From: a virus
Strand: one strand, 5' to 3'
IMG/VR virus record: IMGVR_UViG_3300023179_000148
Location: 1 to 52,418 of that record
DNA length: 52,418 nt
Part shown: positions 34,837 through 42,672 of the stretch, one piece after another
Layout: every line of letters begins with the position of its first letter
How positions within the stretch are numbered: position 1 is the stretch's first letter
Translations under genes and position numbers: made by a program
Notes under the pieces: model-generated
Databases searched by the model: none
What the model saw: the letters and a program-made list of their open reading frames with translations, nothing else
Told to the model about the DNA's origin: nothing

Positions 34837-36978
34837 TTAAGCAAGCCATCCAGAACGATAGTCTACAGATAAAGTAGACGTTGAACTGACAGTATCTCCT
34901 GCGTCATAAAAACTAATTGTGTTATTGCCTGGGTACAAATTAATCCAGTCATTATATACTTCTAATTTTGCTCTTGCTCCTAAATACTCTCCATTTAAAA
35001 ATACAGATCTGTCATATGTGTTAATTTCTAAAACATCTGGACCATAAGCAAGAGTTCCACTTGCAGCTCCATAAGCAACATTAGAGCCAGTTGCTCCATA
35101 TGTGAATGTGCTAGTTGTAGGGACACTAAGCACTACAACTTCTCCATCATACGGTGAACCAAGACCAGAAATAGTAATAACATCGCCAACAACTAATCCA
35201 TGAGTGGCAGTAGTAGAAATAGTAACTAAATTATCAGTTAAGCCTCTGTTATTAATTGTCTTAGTAGTAGCATCTCTTAGAGTGCCTGTGATAGTAATAA
35301 GTTCCTCAGAAGTATCATTAGATATTACTGTCGGACCAACTAATGGACCAGTAATAGTTAGATATACGCTAACAGGATAATTACCTTCATTTTCTATAAT
35401 TTCAGTTCCATCAGCAACTGGAGATGTTGCTCTACATGGTATTAATACGTTCTCGTACCCGTAGATCGGATCTTCTGTATTCCACTTATACTTTATAGGA
35501 TCTGCTGCTCTAAGTCCGATAGAAAATTCAGTACGCCCACGAGCATTTACTGTTTGTATTTCTGGGTCTCCGCTTAATCTTACATAAGATGCTTTAATGT
35601 AAGAGCCTTCATTTGTTTTAAGCCATCCACCTGTATAAACTAAATTTGTAGCCGCAACAAATCTATCTCTAGCAGCAGCAAGTAAAGAAGGATCTGGAGT
35701 TAAAATTACGCCTTCAAAAGTTATATCTCTTGCATTATATTTACCTTTAACATCATATGAACCATCACCCCATCCTCGAGAAACTTCAGGAATTTCAGGA
35801 GAAGGGTGCTGCCACCAACCACCAATATCAGTAACTACCCAAATAACTCCATATTCATCAATTGTATTAAAGGTAAAATCATTTAGCGATATATCTGCTT
35901 GCAACTTCATTCCTGTTAAATGAGGCTGTGGAAGCGGGGCTAAAGCAAGGTTTACCTTTGAAGTTTCATTGGCTTGATTAGAGTTAACAAAAAAGCCTTC
36001 TACTAAATTAGATTGCTCTAATAAAACAGCATCAAGTAAGAAAGTCTCGGCTTTAGTTCCAGCAGTGCTTTGAATAAAAGCAAAGTTTGCATGAGTTGAA
36101 GTAGCTGGTGCAGTAAATACTGCTGTAATTCTTTGCCAACCTGAAGAACTAGTTAAATCTCTTGCAGTGTTATTACTTATTGAAATTATGCTTCCAGCAG
36201 TAGATGCGTTATACCAAATAGCTTTAATACTAAAAGAGCCTTCTTCTGCGCTAGTAGGAACTTTTACATACCCAGAAACTGCATAACTAGATAACGCTGT
36301 AATAGCAATTCTGTCGGTAGTAATTACTCCAGAGTTAGCCTGAGCAGACTTAGTTATTTCTAAAGATGAAGAACCAACAAAATAATCAGAGGTAACTCTC
36401 GCTAAAGATGTGGTGGCAACTACTGCAGTACCAGTGTCAGCAGCCGAGGTAATTGTTCCAGAGGTTGTAGTTGTGTAAGTAAAAGTAGTATTGCTAGGAA
36501 CGCCTGTAATTGTATATGTGCCATGAAGAGAGGTATTACCATTAGTTCCAGCAATAGTTACAACATCTCCTACCGCAAAATCGTGTGAGGCTGAGGTGGT
36601 TATAAGTGCAGTTGTACCAGTTCTTTCAGAGTTACTAATATTTTTTGTATTTGTAGAAGGTGCCAATCCAAATACAGTGGCAGTTCCTGTATCAGCGGCT
36701 GAAGTTATAGTTCCGCTGGTAGTAGTTGTGTATGTAAATGTTGTTGCTGTTGGCACTGCTGTAATAATGTAAGTGCCATGCAAAGCAGAGTTACCATTAG
36801 TACCAGAAATAGTTACGCTATCACCAACTAAGAACCCATGATTTGCGCTAGTAGTTATGGTTGCAGTAGTAGAACTTCTTTGAGAGTTAATAATTCTTTT
36901 ATTTAAATTTTGAGCAGCTGACCAACCAGTAGTGTTAGTTTGATAAGTAGGGTTTGTAAACAAATTTGAGCGACTCAT
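34837..36978 (-). CDS. Distal tail (Dit)-like protein with carbohydrate-binding-type domain (713 aa)
   Basis: It begins with two near-identical copies of the VGDxVTISGTNGN module (about 33-108 and 118-190). A jelly-roll-like domain follows (about 190-330, with YFVGSSSLEITKS, SYAVSGYVKVP, WQRITAVFTAP), typical of carbohydrate-binding domains. A siphovirus tail-protein (Dit-type) region comes next (about 355-520, LQADISLNDFTFNTIDEYGV, KYNARDITFEGVILTPD). A third module near 585-655 and a C-terminal strand domain close the protein. It lies directly after the tape measure gene (start and stop overlap by one base), the standard place of Dit. It likely links tail tube to tip. Confidence 0.8.
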   Translation of the reverse strand: MSRSNLFTNPTYQTNTTGWSAAQNLNKRIINSQRSSTTATITTSANHGFLVGDSVTISGTNGNSALHGTYIITAVPTATTFTYTTTTSGTITSAADTGTATVFGLAPSTNTKNISNSERTGTTALITTSASHDFAVGDVVTIAGTNGNTSLHGTYTITGVPSNTTFTYTTTTSGTITSAADTGTAVVATTSLARVTSDYFVGSSSLEITKSAQANSGVITTDRIAITALSSYAVSGYVKVPTSAEEGSFSIKAIWYNASTAGSIISISNNTARDLTSSSGWQRITAVFTAPATSTHANFAFIQSTAGTKAETFLLDAVLLEQSNLVEGFFVNSNQANETSKVNLALAPLPQPHLTGMKLQADISLNDFTFNTIDEYGVIWVVTDIGGWWQHPSPEIPEVSRGWGDGSYDVKGKYNARDITFEGVILTPDPSLLAAARDRFVAATNLVYTGGWLKTNEGSYIKASYVRLSGDPEIQTVNARGRTEFSIGLRAADPIKYKWNTEDPIYGYENVLIPCRATSPVADGTEIIENEGNYPVSVYLTITGPLVGPTVISNDTSEELITITGTLRDATTKTINNRGLTDNLVTISTTATHGLVVGDVITISGLGSPYDGEVVVLSVPTTSTFTYGATGSNVAYGAASGTLAYGPDVLEINTYDRSVFLNGEYLGARAKLEVYNDWINLYPGNNTISFYDAGDTVSSTSTLSVDYRSGWLA

Positions 36979-39704
36979 TAGGCGGCTCCCTTACGAAGTT
37001 GAAAAGCAATTTGACGAGAAACAATAGAAGCAAGTTCTCTTTCGTCCATGCCAGCAGAAGGATTAATTGTTATGTTAATTCCAGAACCTGCTTTATTAGA
37101 TAGCATTTGAATCATTGCTTTATCACGTTTTGATAAACCATCTGGATCAAGTGGTTCTACACGCTCAGGTCTTCCTGCTTCACCAATCGTGGCAAGAGTT
37201 CCACCAGCCGAAGGCATAACTGTTCCACCTCTAGCAAGAGGAGTTATTGGTGGTAATCCTAAAGTGAATCCATCAAACTTAATTGGACCTAACTTAAATC
37301 CTGGTATTTTAAATTGAAGTTTATTCCAGCCATTTATGATCCAGTTAATTGCAGACTTAAATGCATCTTTAATTCCATCCCACATATTTCTAGCAGCAGA
37401 TGCAATTTTAGAAGGAAGGGTTGTTATAAATGAAACTAATTTAGTAAAATTTGTTGAAACAAAATCAACGGCTGCTCCAAGTCCGTTTTTAATTGTTGTT
37501 CCCAAAGAGTTAATAGCATTTCTAAATGTTTCGCTGTTTTTGTATAAAAGAGTAAAACCAGTGGCTAAAGCGGCAATAATGACAATAAAAGGTCCTATAG
37601 GAGAGGCTATAAGTAATGAAAACAGCCCCCTAATTGCTGTACCAAGAACTGTAAGTATAGTTTTACCAAGAGTTGCGGTGGTTAAATTTGCTAGTTTTGC
37701 ACTACCAGTAAGTGCTCCAAATGAAGTTATTAAAGGAAGTAGCCCTCCTAAAACTACTTTAAATGCAAATCCGCCTACTTTAGTTATTGTACCTAAAGCT
37801 AATAAAAATGGAAGTACAGCTGCTGAAAGTTTTAAAAAGAATTGACCTACAGGACTTTCTAAAATATTATTTAAAGTTTTTAAAACACTAGTTAATGTAT
37901 CAAAAAATATTTTTATAGATCCAGCATCAGTAACTAATTTTACAAATTCAGAAAAAGTTATTAAAAACTCGCCAAAAGACGGTAAGGAATCACTTATATT
38001 TTCTCCTATAGCTTGAAAATTATCAGTTACCACTCCTAATTGATCTAAGAAAACTCCTAACTCTGGGTTATCAGCAAGAGTTATAAATCCTCCTATAATA
38101 TTTCCAAGAAGACTTAAAAGTTTTGTGCCATTTACTGCTGCATCAGCAAAAAATGTTTTTAAAGGCTTACCGTCAATAGTCTCTAGATTTTTAAAGGCTA
38201 AAGATATGTCTTTAAAGTAGTTTAAAAAGATTTCTCCAGCACTACCTGGACCCACGTTTTCTTTTACAAGGTTTTTAAGTCCACCAAAAACATTACCAAA
38301 AATAATACCTAAATCCGATAATATTCCCTTAGCAATCTTAAAGCGTTCTCCAAGTTTTCCAGTTGCTTCATCAAGTTTTAAAGTCTCTTTCCAAGATTCA
38401 GTGGTGTTTTTTAAAAACTCTCCAAAAGCATCAATTAAAGGTTTAGCAGCGGTTAGAAGAATTAAAAATCCTTCATAAAGATTACCTACTGCAGTTCCTA
38501 AATTATTTATAAATTTATTGTTTGTTTTCCATATAGACTCTAACCTTTTTATGTTTTCTGAACTTGTTATGACCTCAGAAATTCTTATTGCTACTTTACC
38601 TAAAACATCCCCGGTTGCGGTAAGAAGTGGTCTTAAAGCAGGAAATAGGTTTTTTACTAAGTTATCTATTGCTTTCTCTAGTTGAGGGAAAAGTTTTTCT
38701 CCAGCAGCATCTTTTAGTTTTTTAAACTCTGACTGTATAGAAACTAAATATTTAACAAAACTTTGAGCTTCTTCTGATAAATCAGAAAGGGCGTCAGCAT
38801 AAGCATCTGCTCCAGATCCTTGTTTAGCAAGACTAACAGCCTCTTCTGCTTTTTTTACATCACGTAATGCATCAATAACATTTTCTTGACCAAGAATAAC
38901 AGCGTCAGTACCTTTTTTAGAAAGTTCTACGTTCTTTGCTTCTTCTTTTTTAAGATCATTGTTTCTATCAATTGCTCTTCTGTAATTTAAATCTGCTTCA
39001 GCAAAGGCAAGTTCGGCTTCTTTACGAGCACGAGAGTTAGGAGGTAAATCTGAAACACGAGCAAGAGTCTCGCGGGCTTTTTCAAGTTCAAGTGCTGCTC
39101 TTTTTTCAGATATTGCAGCGTCTTCAGAATCAAAACCTAGTTGCTGTATCTGCTCAATTGCTCTATCTCTAGCTTTTGCTAGTCTTTCATATGCTTTTGC
39201 AAGATTTTCTTCAGCATCTTGTTGTGCTTTTGTGTTAGAGACACTTTTTTTAGATGCTTTATTTCCTGCTTGTACTGCTTTGGCTACTCCAGAAAATGCT
39301 AATCTTAATGTTAGGGCTGCTTGCCCTGCGGCTGTAAATGCTCCAGCTAAAGTAATTAACGCAGGGGTAGCAGCAGCTCCAATTATTGAAACTAAAGAAA
39401 TAAGTCCTGTACCAAGAAGACCAATGATTCCAGACACTGCAGTAATCGCTGGGACTAGAAAATAACCTGCTCTTGTTAAACTTGAAAATTGCTCTTTAGC
39501 AGCTACCGACTGTGCCAAGAATTGTGCACTAAAAAAATTAAGATCAATACCAGATCTACGAACACCTCTACTTATTCCATTAGAAATATCTTTTCCAGCT
39601 CTTTCACCAACTCTATCAATACCATTAAAAGATTTTTGAATATCTCTTTCAACACTAGTAGTGATGGCGCGAACTACTATATATGCATCACCAACAATTG
39701 CCAT
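36978..39704 (-). CDS. Tape measure protein (908 aa)
   Basis: Large, Ala/Leu/Phe-rich protein with long helical segments. Two or more hydrophobic stretches lie near residues 80-130 (FLVPAITAVSGIIGLLGTGL...) and 735-765 (SPIGPFIVIIAALATGFTLLY). There is a coiled-coil part (about 165-260), many GxxIxxLFxxL-type repeats, and a conserved-looking C-terminus after a Gly/Pro-rich loop (AGGTLATIGEAGRPERVEPL). It follows the frameshift-fused chaperone genes, exactly as expected. At the usual 1.5 Angstrom per residue it predicts a tail of roughly 135 nm. The ATG is preceded by an exceptionally strong Shine-Dalgarno at 39710-39719. Confidence 0.92.
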   Translation of the reverse strand: MAIVGDAYIVVRAITTSVERDIQKSFNGIDRVGERAGKDISNGISRGVRRSGIDLNFFSAQFLAQSVAAKEQFSSLTRAGYFLVPAITAVSGIIGLLGTGLISLVSIIGAAATPALITLAGAFTAAGQAALTLRLAFSGVAKAVQAGNKASKKSVSNTKAQQDAEENLAKAYERLAKARDRAIEQIQQLGFDSEDAAISEKRAALELEKARETLARVSDLPPNSRARKEAELAFAEADLNYRRAIDRNNDLKKEEAKNVELSKKGTDAVILGQENVIDALRDVKKAEEAVSLAKQGSGADAYADALSDLSEEAQSFVKYLVSIQSEFKKLKDAAGEKLFPQLEKAIDNLVKNLFPALRPLLTATGDVLGKVAIRISEVITSSENIKRLESIWKTNNKFINNLGTAVGNLYEGFLILLTAAKPLIDAFGEFLKNTTESWKETLKLDEATGKLGERFKIAKGILSDLGIIFGNVFGGLKNLVKENVGPGSAGEIFLNYFKDISLAFKNLETIDGKPLKTFFADAAVNGTKLLSLLGNIIGGFITLADNPELGVFLDQLGVVTDNFQAIGENISDSLPSFGEFLITFSEFVKLVTDAGSIKIFFDTLTSVLKTLNNILESPVGQFFLKLSAAVLPFLLALGTITKVGGFAFKVVLGGLLPLITSFGALTGSAKLANLTTATLGKTILTVLGTAIRGLFSLLIASPIGPFIVIIAALATGFTLLYKNSETFRNAINSLGTTIKNGLGAAVDFVSTNFTKLVSFITTLPSKIASAARNMWDGIKDAFKSAINWIINGWNKLQFKIPGFKLGPIKFDGFTLGLPPITPLARGGTVMPSAGGTLATIGEAGRPERVEPLDPDGLSKRDKAMIQMLSNKAGSGINITINPSAGMDERELASIVSRQIAFQLRKGAA

Positions 39705-39709
39705 GCGCC

Positions 39710-39719
39710 ATCACCTCCT
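39710..39719 (-). promoter_or_regulatory. Very strong Shine-Dalgarno before the tape measure gene
   Basis: On the minus strand AGGAGGTGAT matches ten bases of the anti-Shine-Dalgarno end of 16S rRNA, with its AGGAGG nine bases from the ATG at 39704. This confirms that start codon. Confidence 0.8.
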
Positions 39720-39725
39720 AATCTC

Positions 39726-40172
39726 TTAACCCAAAGGGGCATCTAGTACTGATCCAAACGGCTTTTGCATGTCTGGATTAAAATCTGTTGGCGGAATAAA
39801 CGGCTTCACTGTTTGACTGCTTGGGTCAAACGGTGTGATGTCGCTGTAATCAAAATCTCCAACAGAGTTGTCAAAACCTGCGTTTTGACTTTTTTTAGTT
39901 GTTTTATATTTATAAGTAGTTTTATAAAAATCCCTATAAATAATTTCTCTTACTTTATCTTTGACGTCAACTTGTTCTGCACTAGCGACGGAGGTCATGT
40001 CATCTTCAAAAATTACATGGACAACATCTAGCATGTCTGCCAGTTCCATAGAAGATAGTTGTAGGCCGTTCATCAGTGCTTTCCCATTAACATAAGGCCA
40101 GAGATCTACTGCCCACTCCGCGAGTCCTCTAGCCCCGGTATAGGACGGCTTGAATACTGCTCGACCAACCAA
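39726..40172 (-). CDS. Tail assembly chaperone, downstream (T) part expressed by -1 frameshift
   Basis: The frame is -1 relative to the gene at 40106 and overlaps it by 67 bases. Its only upstream start is TTG at 40172, without a Shine-Dalgarno; in-frame stops lie just before it. The product is acidic with FEDDMTSVASAEQVDVKDKV and a Pro-rich tail (PFDPSSQTVKPFIPPTDFNP). In nearly all siphoviruses the two genes between major tail protein and tape measure are a G/G-T chaperone pair made by programmed frameshift, so this segment is probably the C-terminal extension of the 117-residue protein and not a separate protein. It bridges tail-tube subunits to the tape measure. Confidence 0.8.
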   Translation of the reverse strand: MVGRAVFKPSYTGARGLAEWAVDLWPYVNGKALMNGLQLSSMELADMLDVVHVIFEDDMTSVASAEQVDVKDKVREIIYRDFYKTTYKYKTTKKSQNAGFDNSVGDFDYSDITPFDPSSQTVKPFIPPTDFNPDMQKPFGSVLDAPLG

Positions 40173-40459
40173 GAAGTTATTTCACCTAATTTTTCAACAG
40201 TTACAATTTTGTTAGGATCATTTACCAGTTTTAGAAAACGATCTAAACTTTCTGGCAATAAAACCTTTGCAAAGAACTTGTCAATAAGAGCAGCTGCCAT
40301 TCCAGTTGAATCAGAACCAGCGTCTGCAACCATATCTAAAAGAACTTTACCTTGAAGAGCCGTTTTACATTGGAAATCTTCTCCATAAAGTTTGAAAGAT
40401 AAAGGTTGCGTGTTTACATCACCACCGCTACCAAAATCTTTAAACCTACCTGTTGTCAT
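40106..40459 (-). CDS. Tail assembly chaperone, upstream (G) protein (117 aa)
   Basis: A small protein with MTTGRFKDFGSG, LYGEDFQCKTALQGKVLLDMVADAG and a helical end FLKLVNDPNKIVTVEKLGEITSWLVEQY. This organisation is characteristic of actinophage tail assembly chaperones, which hold the tape measure during tube assembly. The normal product stops at 40106; a fraction of ribosomes is expected to slip -1 at the GGGG run (40133-40136) and continue in the frame of 39726. Confidence 0.83.
   Translation of the reverse strand: MTTGRFKDFGSGGDVNTQPLSFKLYGEDFQCKTALQGKVLLDMVADAGSDSTGMAAALIDKFFAKVLLPESLDRFLKLVNDPNKIVTVEKLGEITSWLVEQYSSRPIPGLEDSRSGQ
40133..40136 (-). other. Probable -1 ribosomal slippage site (GGGG)
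   Basis: On the minus strand the zero-frame codons are CCG GGG CTA. A peptidyl-tRNA on GGG can slip back one base and still read GGG, moving into the frame that continues as Ala-Arg-Gly-Leu. The frame shift must occur between 40181 and the stop at 40106-40108; this is the only homopolymer of four or more bases in that stretch. Confidence 0.6.
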
Positions 40460-40520
40460 GTTGATATTCCTCTTTTCTCGTTTGTCTTTTTATTTACCAT
40501 TTTTATAGTAAATGTTGTTC

Positions 40521-40904
40521 CTATTTTACCAACTTTAAGTTATCTGATAGATAGCGATTTGCTTTAGTTCCAGGATGCATAACAGAAGTTGTGTATATAA
40601 TCCTTGAACCTTTAACAAATCTCAGCACTTTTGCCCTATCTGGTCGAATAACATGAGGCTTAGTTCCTTGATGGTGTAGCAAAGCGTAGTCTAAATTAGA
40701 TCCAATTTTTACATACTGACCCCGAGAGTCTCGTAAATGTCTCATATGAATTGAAGAACGAAGTGCTCCTGTTCTTACTCCAACCTGAGCTTTAGCAGCG
40801 GCGGTTATTAAACGACCTTTTTTTGCTAAGTACTTTCCTACATCACCTTCAGGAGAGTTAAGTAAAAAATCTAACTCTGCCCTGCGAAATACTACTGTTG
40901 CCAT
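40521..40904 (-). CDS. HK97 gp10-like neck/head-tail protein (127 aa)
   Basis: The pattern LITAAAKAQVGVRTGALRSSIHMRH, then YALLHHQGTKPHVIRP and VMHPGTKANRYL, is a textbook HK97 gp10/neck protein signature. Proteins of this family join the head and tail. The gene lies between the tail terminator and the chaperones, in the expected position. The start is two bases from the previous stop, indicating coupling. Confidence 0.82.
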   Translation of the reverse strand: MATVVFRRAELDFLLNSPEGDVGKYLAKKGRLITAAAKAQVGVRTGALRSSIHMRHLRDSRGQYVKIGSNLDYALLHHQGTKPHVIRPDRAKVLRFVKGSRIIYTTSVMHPGTKANRYLSDNLKLVK

Positions 40905-40905
40905 T

Positions 40906-41412
40906 TTATGGAACGGCTGCAGTCAGGGTAAGAGTTACAGTTTGAAAACCGCCCTCGGGAGGTTGAACTTCAACAGTTGCAATAACTCCAAGACCAAATC
41001 CAGATGACTCCCAAGTATCTAGTTGAGAAGCGCTGTCTAATAAAATCCATGCATCATATGCAGCAATCTCTGAAGCACTTTCTATTGTCTCAGCTGAAGG
41101 TGGTCTACCGTTTTGACCAACTACTGGCACTGCTCTTGATACAGAAACATTGATTGTCGCACTTCTTGGATCACTACATCTACGCGGTTGGGTTGCTTCA
41201 TCCCCAGGGGCACCAACATACATTTGTACAAAAGAAACAACTACTTGCTCACAATCGACTACAGGTTGTCCTAATGTATAGTATCTACGCAAAGGAAGTG
41301 GCATAGTATAAGAAGCGTAAGAAGTAACAACTTGAGCAAGAACTGCATCTAAAAATACAGCAAGATTTTTGGCACTGCTACTAACAGTTGCTTTATTTAT
41401 TGTTGTCGACAT
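40906..41412 (-). CDS. Tail terminator/completion protein (168 aa)
   Basis: Alpha-beta protein with LAVFLDAVLAQVVTSYASY, LGQPVVDCEQVVVSFVQMYVG and TINVSVSRAVPVVGQNGRP, and a C-terminal beta pattern VIATVEVQPPEGGFQTVTLTLT. This matches the general layout of siphovirus tail terminators, which cap the tail tube for attachment to the head. Position next to the gp10-like protein supports it. The assignment is by pattern and gene order. Confidence 0.7.
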   Translation of the reverse strand: MSTTINKATVSSSAKNLAVFLDAVLAQVVTSYASYTMPLPLRRYYTLGQPVVDCEQVVVSFVQMYVGAPGDEATQPRRCSDPRSATINVSVSRAVPVVGQNGRPPSAETIESASEIAAYDAWILLDSASQLDTWESSGFGLGVIATVEVQPPEGGFQTVTLTLTAAVP

Positions 41413-41438
41413 TTGTCTCTCCTAATTTTTTATATATC

Positions 41439-42581
41439 CTACAATGTATAAATTGGCTCTACTCTTGTGTAAAGTTCAAATGATACGTTTGCTGTAAGTA
41501 AATTAATTACTTCATCAACAGTTGGATCGTCTAGGCTAGGTCTAGTGCAATAAATGTCATAAACACCAGGCTCTCTTGGACCAATAATATCTAATATTTG
41601 ACTATAAGTTGGAGAAATAGTTATTGTTCCATTAGGACGACTTAGGCTAATAGAGTTCTCTAAGTTTTCTGACTTTGTATAAGAATGATCAGATACTGTT
41701 AAAGATACTTCCCACGCTGCATCATCTTCTAAAAATTCTCCATTTATTTCATTTAAATAAAGAACTAATAGTGAACCAGATGTAAGCACTTTTAGATCAT
41801 AAGCACTTTCTGTTAATTGATATGGTTTAGGAATAGGGCGACGTGCTCTAGGAGTATCTGGACTAAATACTTTTGCTTTTGCTCTAGCCTTATCTGGATT
41901 AGTGGTTTTTAAAAATAAATCTACAGCGTATAAACCAGTTCTAAGTTCATCAATAAAATCTTGATTATCAAGAATTGTATATGAAACACCTTGACGAGCA
42001 ACAGAGGTTACACGTTGAGGTAGAGCGCAAGTATCGTCATTTTCATATAATTTAATTAGTTCAATAGCAAGTAAACGAGCAGCATTTTTTCCTGCTAATG
42101 GAGGCGGTGTTCCATATGAATAAGTAACTTCAATATTAGAAGATGTCCATCCAGCACCTGGAGTAGCAAGAATAGTTGAGTGCTCTACTAAATAATAATC
42201 TTTTGGATCTATTATAACGCCATTTCTATCTCTTAGCGTATGAACTCTTATTACTTTACGACCACGAAGGCGCACACGAGTGCTTGCAGATGTTCCATCT
42301 CCTGTAAAATCATCTTGTTGATATGGTCCTGAACCATTTAATCTAATGTTTTCAACGTTTCCCCTTATTAGAGTAGGAGAATATGTAAGGATAGACGCAC
42401 CTATACGGATATTAGGATCATAAGAAGAAACATATCGCTCAGTGACAGTTGTTACGCCAGAGTACTTTCTTCCAGACATACCCCAGAGTAAGTAAGAAGC
42501 TGTTTTTACAGCATCATATGCGTATGAAGACTCTGCATAAGTAGATCCAAGTTCATTAGTATTTACCCAAAGATTACTCAT
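41439..42581 (-). CDS. Head-tail connector protein (380 aa)
   Basis: The first roughly 60 residues (ELGSTYAESSYAYDAVKTASYLLWGMSGRKY) resemble the helical start of head-tail adaptor proteins; a strand-rich middle (VRLRGRKVIRVHTLRDRNGVIIDPKDYYLVEHST) and helical segment (AARLLAIELIKLYEN) follow. The C-terminal third is a beta-rich extension (ISLSRPNGTITISPTYSQILDI) that typical adaptors lack. It lies between the major tail protein and the tail terminator. A head-to-tail connector role is likely; the exact adaptor or stopper identity cannot be set from sequence reading. Confidence 0.7.
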   Translation of the reverse strand: MSNLWVNTNELGSTYAESSYAYDAVKTASYLLWGMSGRKYSGVTTVTERYVSSYDPNIRIGASILTYSPTLIRGNVENIRLNGSGPYQQDDFTGDGTSASTRVRLRGRKVIRVHTLRDRNGVIIDPKDYYLVEHSTILATPGAGWTSSNIEVTYSYGTPPPLAGKNAARLLAIELIKLYENDDTCALPQRVTSVARQGVSYTILDNQDFIDELRTGLYAVDLFLKTTNPDKARAKAKVFSPDTPRARRPIPKPYQLTESAYDLKVLTSGSLLVLYLNEINGEFLEDDAAWEVSLTVSDHSYTKSENLENSISLSRPNGTITISPTYSQILDIIGPREPGVYDIYCTRPSLDDPTVDEVINLLTANVSFELYTRVEPIYTL

Positions 42582-42604
42582 TATTTATACCAATCTTAAA
42601 GAGT

Positions 42605-42660
42605 AAGGGCGAACAACGATTAGTGGTATCAATGATACGACTAGCACGTCGTCCGCCCTT
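42605..42660 (-). terminator. Long nested hairpin after the major tail protein gene
   Basis: On the minus strand a 14-bp stem with two G-U pairs (42647-42660 with 42605-42618) encloses a second stem (TAGT/ACTA, then GTATC/GATAC) with an ATT loop. It begins 13 bases after the stop of the major tail protein and has only a weak T-run after it. It may be a terminator or a processing/stability hairpin raising major tail protein mRNA levels. Confidence 0.65.
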
Positions 42661-42672
42661 CTTTTACTTATA

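Noticed and set aside
42605-42660. Possible tRNA or tRNA-like element
   Set aside because: The 56-base structure is a single nested hairpin without D, anticodon and T arms or a CCA-type end.
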